Origin: Alphaproteobacteria bacterium
GTDB taxonomy: Bacteria; Pseudomonadota; Alphaproteobacteria; RF32; CAG-239
NCBI GenBank assembly: GCA_017465405.1
Contig: JAFTWG010000033.1
Coordinates: 1-44,497 of the forward strand
DNA: 44,497 bases
Direction: 5' to 3'
Position 1 is the stretch's first letter, and the number at the start of each line of letters is the position of its first letter. The translations under genes were made by a program, and so were the position numbers. Below, piece by piece: positions 35,854 to 43,323 of the stretch. Below the pieces are notes generated by a model. The model was not told the DNA's origin and searched no databases. It saw only the letters and a list, made by a program, of their open reading frames with translations.

Positions 35854-36267
35854 CTAAAGTTCTATAAAACCGCCTTCTTTTTCGTAGATAACAAGCTTTT
35901 TGCTTTTGTAGACTTTTTCATTCTTTTTAAACTTGTTTGATTTGAAATAAGTAAGAATGAGAAACAAAATGCTGAGTACAGCACCTCCAATCCAAAAGCC
36001 GATGAATGAATCGGGAGAAAAGGTAAAGCAAATAAGCCCTATTGCCATATACACAACCAATCCTATACAGAAAACACAACATTGTCTGAGATAATTCTGC
36101 ATATCTTTTTGATTGGTAATAAACGACATAGCTTCTTTTTCTGAAGGACTAAAGATTACACTGTCTTTATAAACAGTTTGAATGTGAAGCCCTGCTTGTT
36201 TTGGGGTGTTGTTGAACTTAATCTGAAAAGCTGCTACGGCATTGTCAATTAAACTTTGTTTTTCCAT
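35854..36267 (-). CDS. Hypothetical membrane protein, 137 aa
   Basis: Not recognised. A soluble N-terminal 60 residues (FNNTPKQAGLHIQTVYKDSV) precede two adjacent membrane helices (CCVFCIGLVVYMAIGLICF and FIGFWIGGAVLSILFLILTY). A basic tail with KKLVIYEKEGG ends the protein. The start at 36267 lacks a Shine-Dalgarno sequence, and codons are richer in G/C endings than in the operon next door, as in other orphan genes here. A possible weak promoter (TTGCGT-17-AATTTA) lies upstream. Confidence 0.7.
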   Translation of the reverse strand: MEKQSLIDNAVAAFQIKFNNTPKQAGLHIQTVYKDSVIFSPSEKEAMSFITNQKDMQNYLRQCCVFCIGLVVYMAIGLICFTFSPDSFIGFWIGGAVLSILFLILTYFKSNKFKKNEKVYKSKKLVIYEKEGGFIEL

Positions 36268-36353
36268 AAGCTGCGATAATTTAATTAAATTAATAATAAA
36301 AATTAAGAACGCAAGACTATCATATTTTTATATTAATACAAGTTATTTTTTAC

Positions 36354-36382
36354 TTGCAATTTATCATTATGAGATATATAGA
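36354..36382 (+). promoter_or_regulatory. Promoter of the tRNA-Pro locus
   Basis: TTGCAA (36354-36359) and TATAGA (36377-36382) with a 17-bp spacer. It sits directly before the duplicated 5' half of tRNA-Pro, not before the complete gene. The stretch 36268-36353 shows nothing else. Confidence 0.65.
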
Positions 36383-36390
36383 AGAGTTAT

Positions 36391-36429
36391 TCGGGACGTA
36401 GTTCAGCCTGGTAGAGCGCTTGCATGGGG
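36391..36429 (+). repeat. Duplicate of the 5' half of tRNA-Pro
   Basis: These 39 bases are identical to 36629-36667, which is the base before and the first 38 bases of tRNA-Pro, up to and including position 37 of the anticodon loop (ATGGGG). After that the sequence diverges completely. The two copies are direct repeats 238 bp apart. Confidence 0.95.
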
Positions 36430-36628
36430 CTGAAGTTATAAAAAGTCTTTAGTAAAGAGTTTTTACAACTTCAGAATAGAAATCGTTGCAGAGCTTGTGA
36501 ACGACAGAGAACAAAAGCGATGCTTATGATTTGTTTGACCGAAGCGAAGTTAGTTTTGCAATTAAATGCAAAACTTATGGAGCAAGACAAGAAGTCGCGA
36601 CTTCTTGCGCTGATTATTATAACGGAAC
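36430..36628 (+). other. 199-bp hairpin-rich insert between the tRNA-Pro half and the complete tRNA-Pro
   Basis: The segment contains three strong inverted repeats. The first, 36430-36474, abuts the tRNA half: CTGAAGTT and TAAAAA pair with TTTTTA and AACTTCAG, with one mismatch and an inner CTTT/AAAG stem. The second is AGTTTTGCA/TGCAAAACT near 36551-36575. The third is a perfect 20-bp palindrome at 36588-36607 whose arm CAAGAAGTCGC repeats the 3' anticodon-stem/variable region of the tRNA. No convincing protein is encoded. It looks like a small inserted element that entered the anticodon loop and regenerated the tRNA. Confidence 0.7.
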
Positions 36629-36629
36629 T

Positions 36630-36706
36630 CGGGACGTAGTTCAGCCTGGTAGAGCGCTTGCATGGGGTGCAAGAAGTCGCTGGTTCGAATCCAGTCGTCC
36701 CGACCA
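36630..36706 (+). tRNA. tRNA-Pro(GGG), CCA encoded
   Basis: Complete 77-base tRNA. Acceptor CGGGACG pairs with CGTCCCG; D-arm AGCCTGGTAGAGC; anticodon stem CTTGC/GCAAG encloses loop ATGGGGT with anticodon GGG. T-arm GCTGG TTCGAAT CCAGT and discriminator A precede encoded CCA. No clear promoter lies directly upstream; it may rely on the promoter before the duplicated half. Confidence 0.97.
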
Positions 36707-36715
36707 CAAAAATAA

Positions 36716-36746
36716 CAAAAAGCCGTCAGATTTGACGGCTTTTTAT
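36716..36746. terminator. Bidirectional terminator after tRNA-Pro
   Basis: AAAAAGCCGTCA, loop GATT, TGACGGCTTTTT. Confidence 0.9.
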
Positions 36747-36762
36747 TATTAAAACTTTATTT

Positions 36763-37701
36763 CTATTCATACAAACGTTTATAATTTCCTGTTTTTAGAT
36801 AATATTCAAATGCTGTTTCTTCATCTTTCCGACGTTGAACGTGTCCTACCATTTTATCTATATCATCAGCTTTATCAGGCCAAAAATCATACAAAGTTTT
36901 GCCTCCAATAAAATCGGATGCCACTAATGCTGATCTTTCCGCCTCTTCATCATTACGAACAAAGTAATATCTCACCAGTTGGTTTTCTCTTCCCGGATGG
37001 GTTCTTAAAAAATCTAAATCAAGCTGACTTACTTCCGGAATGTCTTTTTGACAGTCACCAATAATATTCCAAAAATATTTTGAAGCACACTCAACCTGTT
37101 CACTTTCTCTGTCTATTCCTTCATTTTTTAAATTTTCATTTATAAGTATAACCACCTTGCTTTTTCTTTTTAGAGCTTCAACAATTTCTGTTACCGCTAC
37201 ACCTCGTCCACCGGTACATATAAGTATGTTTGAGGCATTGGCTGTTGCTTCCGCATAGGTTCTTGTATCCGGAAAAACATGAATGGGAACTTGGGAGTAT
37301 TTTTTCATATTCAAGTCTTTTCTAAAAGAACTTAAATCTGTATTTTCCCAATATTCTTCCGTTGTGAAAAATGCTACATTTTTAGAGTTTAATCCGCTTA
37401 CTTGAGTTGTTATATCATAAATTGAACCGGTTTGTAATGCAGGAGTAGTAATATATCCGGTTTTACCGGACTTTAACCTCTTGTCCAATGCCGAAAGAAA
37501 TTTAGCCGTTAAGTCCTCATAACCTTCTTGCGGAGCCGAATATCCTGCTGTTGCAATTCGATAAGTTTTCTCTCCTATGCTTGACTTAAGAATATCTGTT
37601 ACATCCGAAGTATCATGGTATATTACATTGCAGTCTTCCTTGCCATATTTCTTATGCAACGAATTCCTCATAGTTTTTATTTTTTCCATGATATAGGACA
37701 T
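36763..37701 (-). CDS. Hypothetical protein with a SLOG/LOG-like Rossmann motif, 312 aa
   Basis: The start at 37701 is chosen because the longer frame (to 37752) would run into the promoter -10 region; GAG lies 7-10 bases upstream. The protein reads like a Rossmann fold: TYRIATAGYSAPQEGYEDL (47-65), GKTGYITTPALQTGSIYDI (79-97), then NILICTGGRGVAVTEIVEAL (158-177) and SKVVILINENL. The GGRGVAVTE stretch resembles the PGGxGTxxE loop of LOG/SLOG nucleotide-binding proteins, which in some defence systems sense nucleotide signals. Catalytic identity is not established. A C-terminal helical region ends the protein. It is a single gene with its own promoter and terminator. Confidence 0.7.
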   Translation of the reverse strand: MSYIMEKIKTMRNSLHKKYGKEDCNVIYHDTSDVTDILKSSIGEKTYRIATAGYSAPQEGYEDLTAKFLSALDKRLKSGKTGYITTPALQTGSIYDITTQVSGLNSKNVAFFTTEEYWENTDLSSFRKDLNMKKYSQVPIHVFPDTRTYAEATANASNILICTGGRGVAVTEIVEALKRKSKVVILINENLKNEGIDRESEQVECASKYFWNIIGDCQKDIPEVSQLDLDFLRTHPGRENQLVRYYFVRNDEEAERSALVASDFIGGKTLYDFWPDKADDIDKMVGHVQRRKDEETAFEYYLKTGNYKRLYE

Positions 37702-37743
37702 GGTACTAATCTCTATTGGTTTAAAATTGATACTGCAATTATT

Positions 37744-37772
37744 AAAATACACTATATTTGCTGTCTTGTAAA
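37744..37772 (-). promoter_or_regulatory. Promoter of the SLOG-like gene
   Basis: On the minus strand TTTACA (37767-37772) and TATTTT (37744-37749), 17-bp spacer. Confidence 0.5.
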
Positions 37773-37786
37773 TATAAATACATATA

Positions 37787-37817
37787 AAACAAAAACCGTC
37801 AAATTGACGGTTTTTTG
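37787..37817. terminator. Bidirectional terminator upstream of the SLOG-like gene
   Basis: AAAAACCGTCAA and TTGACGGTTTTTT form a perfect hairpin; it ends the 257-aa gene on the minus strand. Confidence 0.9.
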
Positions 37818-37839
37818 TGTAATCGGTTGTTTAATAAGG

Positions 37840-38613
37840 TTAGTCCATCCAAGACTCTTCTATGCCCGGTGATAATAATGCATCTTTTCCAAGAACGATC
37901 TGACACTGGAGCATAGGCTTTCCAAGACTTCTGTCTCTGAATTCCGCGTCTTTATAATTATTATACTTTAAGACTTTGTAGGTAAAAGAATACTCTGTTC
38001 CCAAATCATCTCTATCAAGGTATGAATTTAAGTAAAGAAAACGCCATTCATCTACGATAACCGCAGGATAAACTGCTACGTTGCTGTCGTCTCGTTCATC
38101 GATATAATCCCAAAAAATTTGTCCTATCTCATCCTCATCTTTATAATGTACTTCTCTCATATGGAAACTGGCATTTGTAGATAATATGAAATACAAACCA
38201 CCATCATCCGGAGATAAACCATCACCGTATGGGGCATATTCATATCTTTGCCCATAAAGTAAATACATCCAAGCAGCTTCTATGTGTTTGCCGTGTATAA
38301 ATTCATTTTCATTGCAAAGAGCTACGGAGAAAGTCATTGGAAGAGCCGGCTCAAAAAGATATTTGGTTAAGTTATGGTCCTTGTATTTTTCATCCAACCA
38401 ATTTTTTATCATAACCATAGCATCTTTCCAGTGGCGAGCTGTTCCGATAGGAGTGAAGAAGTTGATAATAAAACGAGCAATACCGTTTGTATCAGTTATC
38501 AAATCCAAAAAACCTACGGCTTTTGACACATCTTGCGTAATCATAAGATTTTCATCTACATAGCAGAGATTTTGGAGCAACCTTTTTCTGTCATAATTTT
38601 TAATAAGATCCAT
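37840..38613 (-). CDS. Hypothetical protein, 257 aa
   Basis: Not recognised. Soluble, Tyr/Asp rich, no signal peptide. It contains a helical N-terminal part (FIINFFTPIGTARHWKDAMV) and a strand-rich C-terminal half (VAVYPAVIVDEWRFLYLNSY). The ATG at 38613 is preferred over the in-frame TTG two codons earlier. There is no Shine-Dalgarno sequence and the leader is about 37 bases after a very good promoter. Codons are comparatively G/C-ending. It has its own terminator and is divergent from the 473-aa gene. Confidence 0.75.
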   Translation of the reverse strand: MDLIKNYDRKRLLQNLCYVDENLMITQDVSKAVGFLDLITDTNGIARFIINFFTPIGTARHWKDAMVMIKNWLDEKYKDHNLTKYLFEPALPMTFSVALCNENEFIHGKHIEAAWMYLLYGQRYEYAPYGDGLSPDDGGLYFILSTNASFHMREVHYKDEDEIGQIFWDYIDERDDSNVAVYPAVIVDEWRFLYLNSYLDRDDLGTEYSFTYKVLKYNNYKDAEFRDRSLGKPMLQCQIVLGKDALLSPGIEESWMD

Positions 38614-38656
38614 AAGCAATAATATTTTAGTGTTAATAATTTCATTTTGTCCGCAT

Positions 38657-38684
38657 ATTATATCTGTTTCAAGCTAAAAATCAA
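38657..38684 (-). promoter_or_regulatory. Sigma70-type promoter for the 257-aa gene
   Basis: On the minus strand TTGATT (38679-38684) and TATAAT (38657-38662), 16-bp spacer. A TTTTTAGACAAAA motif lies just upstream (38694-38699 core). Confidence 0.65.
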
Positions 38685-38716
38685 GTGTAATTTTGTCTAA
38701 AAACACTCTTTGCCAG

Positions 38717-38745
38717 TTGATTTTTAAGATAAAAAATTGTATAAT
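38717..38745 (+). promoter_or_regulatory. Sigma70-type promoter for the 473-aa gene
   Basis: TTGATT (38717-38722) and consensus TATAAT (38740-38745) with a 17-bp spacer. Confidence 0.7.
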
Positions 38746-38775
38746 TTGTATAGGTAAAGATGAGGAGTTGGCGTT

Positions 38776-40197
38776 ATGAGCAGTTTGTTTGTTAAATTAT
38801 CCGCAGATGAACAACGTTTATTGGATTGTTACGAAAGCCAAATCCAAGAAAAAAGAATTACTCGCTCCGTAGATGATATGACATTTGATAAGTTATTTTT
38901 ATTAGCTGAAGCAAGATTAAGAACTGCTAATGGTAATGATATAGATGACAGTTACATAGCAAATCAAATAAATCATTTTACTCAATACCCTAAAGATTAT
39001 ACATATTGGTTAGATACATTAGTAGACAAATTTTATGAATCCCAAAAAACTACCAGTTATAATGCAACAGAAAATGATGATTTATCAGCATCCTCTCACA
39101 GAAAACAAAATTTTATCAATTATACTACGAATAATACGAATGCTATGACGTCCACCAGTAGCGATGAAAGCCAGTGGATTTTTAGATCTCCGATTGATCA
39201 TAATATGAAAAAGAATGACCATCGTTGGGCAATAAATGCCAGAGCGGATATAGAACTTATAAAAAAATTGGATGAGTTTGCAAAAAAACATGATATGCAC
39301 TATAAAATAGCTAACTCACAAAACTGGAACTCACGTATGGACTCTATTGTCATATATTCTCCACACCCAAAAACAAAAGAAGAAACTGAAGAATTAAAAC
39401 AAATTGTTGCTCCATACATCAGACGTTCTCGCCCTGAATTGACAAATAAAATGGATGGAGAAATGGTGGCTGATGGATTGTTTGTAGCAAAAGAAATGGA
39501 TAAACAACAATGTATTAATTTATGTTTTGAAATAAAAAAAGTTCATCCAGAGTTAGCTAATATCGCAGCAAGAAAAGTAAAAGAAAATTTAGGTTCTAAT
39601 CCGTATAATCCTCTGAGCCTCGGAGAATTTCAAAATTTAAGTAAAATAATGGGAACGCTATTATCCGAAAAAGCTAAAGCTAAATCCAGATATTTAAGAT
39701 CACAAATACAAACTTCATCCACTGCCCCTGTTCCCACACCAGCACCTGCTCTGGCGCAACAAAAAACAGACAAGACAAATGATGCTCAAACATCTACAAT
39801 ATTTAAGGCTCAGCTTGACAAAGGTATGAAGGATATCAAACTACCACCGGAATCTCGTTTATCTTTTGCTCCTAATATTGAAAAAGTAAGCATACAAAGA
39901 GATAAAAACGGTGTAATACATATCATAGGAAAAAGTGCTGACGGCAAACAAAGCGTTCACTTCGAATATGGAAACAAAAATGCTAAAATTGAAATTATCA
40001 ATGAAGAAATGGCTCGTTCTTATCGTTGTGAAAATGGGACTAATTGGAGCTTCCGAGATTTAAAATCACCTACAGGCACTCGTTATATGGACAATAGTGG
40101 TGTAGAGTATGCAAAAGAATTTTCTGGCATTATGGAAATAGCAAAATATCAAACAGAAATGATTGCCAGAGCTACAATGCAAACAACCCGTAAATAA
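38776..40197 (+). CDS. Hypothetical effector-like protein, 473 aa
   Basis: Not recognised. GAGGAG precedes the ATG. The N-terminal 110 residues are helical, followed by a Ser/Thr/Asn-rich linker (about 100-130). A compact domain follows at about 145-250: HRWAINARADIELIKKLDEF, MHYKIANSQNWNSRMDSIVI and TEELKQIVAPYIR. The order basic strand, helix, YKIA strand, short loop, IVIYS strand recalls single-domain bacterial effectors of the phosphothreonine-lyase type, but no catalytic motif is confirmed. A Pro/Ala/Thr linker (about 320-335) leads to a strand-rich C-terminal domain. The LpxA-like gene starts 13 bp after the stop. Confidence 0.75.
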   Translation: MSSLFVKLSADEQRLLDCYESQIQEKRITRSVDDMTFDKLFLLAEARLRTANGNDIDDSYIANQINHFTQYPKDYTYWLDTLVDKFYESQKTTSYNATENDDLSASSHRKQNFINYTTNNTNAMTSTSSDESQWIFRSPIDHNMKKNDHRWAINARADIELIKKLDEFAKKHDMHYKIANSQNWNSRMDSIVIYSPHPKTKEETEELKQIVAPYIRRSRPELTNKMDGEMVADGLFVAKEMDKQQCINLCFEIKKVHPELANIAARKVKENLGSNPYNPLSLGEFQNLSKIMGTLLSEKAKAKSRYLRSQIQTSSTAPVPTPAPALAQQKTDKTNDAQTSTIFKAQLDKGMKDIKLPPESRLSFAPNIEKVSIQRDKNGVIHIIGKSADGKQSVHFEYGNKNAKIEIINEEMARSYRCENGTNWSFRDLKSPTGTRYMDNSGVEYAKEFSGIMEIAKYQTEMIARATMQTTRK

Positions 40198-40210
40198 CAG
40201 GAATATTTTA

Positions 40211-41008
40211 ATGATTGAAGACGGAGCAATAATCGCTGAAGATGTAAAAATCGGATATAACACAATAATAAAATCAGGGGCAAAAATCGAAAAAGGAACG
40301 GTTATCGGCGATTTTTGTTATATTGATTCAGGTGTTACAATCGGTGAAAATAATTTTATCGGTACTGCTGTTCATATCAAAGGTAACGTATTTATCGGCA
40401 ATAATAATCATATTTTAGATAATACCACAATCGGACTATCGGGAAAGCATATAGGTTATCATTTTTATAAAGGTAAAGTTATTATCGGAAATGGAAACTT
40501 TATCAGTAACGGATGTAATATAGATTGCGGAAATAACTATTTATCACAAAAATATCCTAATTTGTTAAACTACTCACTTGTTGATTTAGATAATGATAAA
40601 AATCTAGAAGATGCCACCATTATCGGGAACAGGTGTTATATTTTAAACAATGTAACCATTCATCATAATTGTCGTGTTGGTTTGGGGAGTATACCAAATT
40701 GTGACGAAGAATATGATACCGTAATTTGTACCGGTTGTTGTCTAAACGGTTTTGTGCAGGTTAGAAAAGGAGCAGAACTCAGCAGCGGAACTTTTGTCAG
40801 AGAATTTGCATCTTTAGGTGAAGGATGTTTTACGGCAATGTTGCAATATGTTGTAAAAGATGTTCCTCCATTTGCATTTATATTAAAAAACAGAAATATA
40901 AAAAAGGCTGACAGATTGGTTGAAAAATTCAATTGCTCAGAAGAATTCATCAAAAATCTTACTGATGAATTTAACCAAAAACGAAGCGGTCGATTGAATA
41001 TGTATTAA
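40211..41008 (+). CDS. LpxA-like left-handed beta-helix acyltransferase, 265 aa
   Basis: Hexapeptide repeats run through residues 1-150 (IIAEDVKIGYNTIIKSGAKI, GDFCYIDSGVTIGENNFIG). They end in an LpxA-like C-terminal helical domain, at 265 aa close to the 262 of LpxA. LpxA adds the first acyl chain to UDP-GlcNAc in lipid A synthesis. The catalytic His is hard to place (HIKGNVFIGNNNHI carries candidates). The neighbours lpxD, fabZ and lpxB are absent, so it may be a sugar O- or N-acyltransferase instead. The start ATG 40211 has AGGA 8 bases upstream; a longer frame overlaps the previous gene. The stop overlaps the convergent 525-aa gene by 4 bp. Confidence 0.8.
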   Translation: MIEDGAIIAEDVKIGYNTIIKSGAKIEKGTVIGDFCYIDSGVTIGENNFIGTAVHIKGNVFIGNNNHILDNTTIGLSGKHIGYHFYKGKVIIGNGNFISNGCNIDCGNNYLSQKYPNLLNYSLVDLDNDKNLEDATIIGNRCYILNNVTIHHNCRVGLGSIPNCDEEYDTVICTGCCLNGFVQVRKGAELSSGTFVREFASLGEGCFTAMLQYVVKDVPPFAFILKNRNIKKADRLVEKFNCSEEFIKNLTDEFNQKRSGRLNMY

Positions 41009-42582
41009 ACCAGTTCAAAAGAATTTATTAATATTGTTGGAGAAGCTCGTTTTTCATTTCTCTTGGACATAATTTCTTTTTCTAAATTTTTACTGGCTTC
41101 GCTATTAGGATCATTGTAACCTTTTCTTTTTTTCCACATAGTATATTTAGGATTTTCTGTTCTTACTCCATTTTTTCGAGCAGTCAAAAAATAGGTATTG
41201 GAATAATTGTTTGCACAATATTCATCAAAAGTTTCACTTGGCTGTCTCCCCGTTTTGATTTCCATGCCATATTTTTGTTCGTATAATTCTCTATTATATT
41301 CTCTTGCCATACAATTTTCTTTTTCAATAGCCAACATCATTTTGGCGTTTTGAATATATTGGTCAACCGGATTGGGAATAACCGACAAACTAAATTTATC
41401 TGTTCCTAACTTTCCGCTGTCTTCTTTATATCCGTCAGCATTTCCGTTATGCACAAAGTTGTTTAAGCAACCTTTTGTAACTGCCATAACAACTGCATTT
41501 GGGTATATTTCTTGAAACATTTTGTTATCAGGATAAAGTTTTTGAAATTCGTCAATAAAAACATCCATTTTTTCATATTTATTTGATTGTTTAATCTCTT
41601 CAACAGCCTCCGTAAATTGTTTTTGAAGCTCGGGACGATTATCATTGGTACAAATTCTGTCAATTTTAGTTTTAAGCATATAATTCGTTAGTGCATATCG
41701 CAATTCGGAGTGGGTAAAATCACTTTCTTTTGTGATAACATCTGTATTAACCGGTTTAAATGCAATTACTGATTTTTGATTTTCTCTAAAATAAAAGTCT
41801 AACATTTTTTTACCTGCCGAATAAGCCTTACGATATTCTTCAGGAGATAAATTTTTAGCAGCTAAGTGTTCTTGAAACTTTTCCGTAAAATGTTCGTTAG
41901 CAGAATATGGTTCTTTATGAGAATGAGCATCACCTCCAAGACTATAAACCAGTCTTTCCGGTGCATATAAAGCATAACCGAAACTGGCTTTACTCAATTC
42001 GCAAAACAATAGATTTCCTGTTTGATAAGGTTGATACAACCCGACTTTTCTCAATGTTTCATATTCTTCTTGAAATAATTCTTTCTTTATATCAAATCCG
42101 TTAGTTCTTATTTCATCAAGCAATGCACCATTAAATGAGTGAGTATGAAAGCGATTATTGGCACAATTTAGTCCTATTGACTTTAATATCAAAGCAGTCT
42201 GCTCCCAACTCAAAGGCTCTTTCATATTTTGTTTTCGAATATGATGTTGCATAATAGACGGAAGAACATGGTCTGCAAAAAAAACTTGTATCCCTTCCAT
42301 TTTTTTATTATGGTTTGGTGCTTGATATATCTTATCAGAATATTTAATAAAATCTGTCGCCAGTTTTTCTACCATTTCTTCAGACATATCTCCGGTAGCT
42401 GTAACATAAGCCTGTAAAATATTTCCGAAATATTGAAAATTCGACGTAGCTCTTGATAAGGACGAAGAACTATTGAGCATATCTTTTACAACAGGATTGT
42501 TATATGCCATTTCAAAATATGAACTAATATCTTCTTTGCTTAATTTTTCAATTTCATATTTATCCCATCTGATTTTTTGCAT
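41005..42582 (-). CDS. Hypothetical protein, 525 aa
   Basis: Not recognised. Soluble, helical, no signal peptide. AAGGA precedes ATG. Residues about 150-250 contain RFHTHSFNGALLDEIRTNGF followed some 45 residues later by ASFGYALYAPERLVYSL. A TH-x-FNG-x-x-x-x-I-x-x-x-G opening followed by an SFGYA strand resembles the layout of ADP-ribosyltransferase-like folds (such as DarT or RNA phosphotransferase relatives). This is a guess from pattern only. The remainder is charged helix with a C-terminal basic stretch. It faces the LpxA-like gene and overlaps it by 4 bp. Confidence 0.75.
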   Translation of the reverse strand: MQKIRWDKYEIEKLSKEDISSYFEMAYNNPVVKDMLNSSSSLSRATSNFQYFGNILQAYVTATGDMSEEMVEKLATDFIKYSDKIYQAPNHNKKMEGIQVFFADHVLPSIMQHHIRKQNMKEPLSWEQTALILKSIGLNCANNRFHTHSFNGALLDEIRTNGFDIKKELFQEEYETLRKVGLYQPYQTGNLLFCELSKASFGYALYAPERLVYSLGGDAHSHKEPYSANEHFTEKFQEHLAAKNLSPEEYRKAYSAGKKMLDFYFRENQKSVIAFKPVNTDVITKESDFTHSELRYALTNYMLKTKIDRICTNDNRPELQKQFTEAVEEIKQSNKYEKMDVFIDEFQKLYPDNKMFQEIYPNAVVMAVTKGCLNNFVHNGNADGYKEDSGKLGTDKFSLSVIPNPVDQYIQNAKMMLAIEKENCMAREYNRELYEQKYGMEIKTGRQPSETFDEYCANNYSNTYFLTARKNGVRTENPKYTMWKKRKGYNDPNSEASKNLEKEIMSKRNEKRASPTILINSFELV

Positions 42583-42650
42583 ATTCTATTCCTTATGACA
42601 AACTGCTATTATAAGACTAACACAAAATTTGATTATGCGCAATTTAAAAT

Positions 42651-42683
42651 CAAAAAAGAGCCGATTATGATATCGGCTCTTTG
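42651..42683 (-). terminator. Terminator of the 162-aa gene
   Basis: AAAGAGCCGAT pairs with ATCGGCTCTTT around TATGAT; T6 follows on the minus strand. Confidence 0.85.
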
Positions 42684-42699
42684 AAATCAGGACAAAAGG

Positions 42700-43188
42700 T
42701 TAGCGATTCACATAAACCTTGTCTGCTCTCTTGATAGCTATTCTCATAAAATCATCAGAGAGGGACAAATCATCTTCCGCCGTAATTTTGTAGCAACACA
42801 TCGTTTCATCAAAATTTTCCATTTCGTGAATAACGGCATACTTTTCGCCTTTTTCAGACTCAAAGATTTCGGCAGTAACGCCATAACCGCGGTCATAACC
42901 AAAAGTAAAAGTTTTGATTTTCAACTCACTACCTTTACGGACAGAGCGACAATGCTCAACTCGACCGAGTTTTATGAGCAATAGTTCACTTTTTCCTTCG
43001 CTATTCAGACAAGTTGCCGCTTCACAATTTTCAGAAACAGTACCGCCAGAATACGAAATCGGCTGATATAAGCCACACTCTACGAACTCAATTCGTTTAA
43101 AGGTGTCAGAAGCAAAATCATACTGCCTGATAACAACTCCGTTGTCATACTTAAACACCTGATTGCAAGAAATTTTATTTGCATTCAT
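42700..43188 (-). CDS. Hypothetical protein, 162 aa
   Basis: Not recognised. A compact strand-rich soluble protein with several Cys (ISCNQVFKYDNGVVIRQYDF, TFGYDRGYGVTAEIFESEKG). No signal peptide. The start has no Shine-Dalgarno sequence. TTGACA at 43231-43236 with a weak ATTAAT 17 bp on (43208-43213) is a possible promoter, leaving roughly 12 bases of leader. Codons are comparatively G/C-ending. Single-gene unit with its own terminator, like the other orphan genes in the window. The gap to the exported protein gene holds only these signals and a terminator. Confidence 0.75.
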   Translation of the reverse strand: MNANKISCNQVFKYDNGVVIRQYDFASDTFKRIEFVECGLYQPISYSGGTVSENCEAATCLNSEGKSELLLIKLGRVEHCRSVRKGSELKIKTFTFGYDRGYGVTAEIFESEKGEKYAVIHEMENFDETMCCYKITAEDDLSLSDDFMRIAIKRADKVYVNR

Positions 43189-43271
43189 AACGCTAAAGTT
43201 TTAAAGGATTAATTATATAATGAAAAATTATGTCAATGTATTTTTTATATCATTTTTTATTTTATTTGCAA

Positions 43272-43302
43272 CAAAAAACACCGCCCAAAACGGACGGTGT
43301 TA
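43272..43302 (-). terminator. Terminator of the exported His/Asn/Pro-rich protein gene
   Basis: On the minus strand AACACCG pairs with CGGTGTT, with partial inner pairing (CC/GG), followed by T6. Confidence 0.8.
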
Positions 43303-43323
43303 ATTTTGTCATTCAGAAGAATT

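Noticed and set aside
36430..36474. First hairpin of the insert considered as an intrinsic terminator.
   Set aside because: No T-run follows the stem (it is followed by AATAGAAATC), so transcription probably reads on to the complete tRNA.
36430..36628. The insert next to the tRNA-Pro half considered as a self-splicing group I or II intron.
   Set aside because: It is only 199 bp, has no recognisable intron core or domain V, and a complete tRNA follows, so there is no 3' exon to join.
36471..36707. Minus-strand ORF beginning MVGTTGFEPATSCTPCKRST across tRNA-Pro.
   Set aside because: This is the familiar spurious translation of the strand opposite a tRNA-Pro gene.
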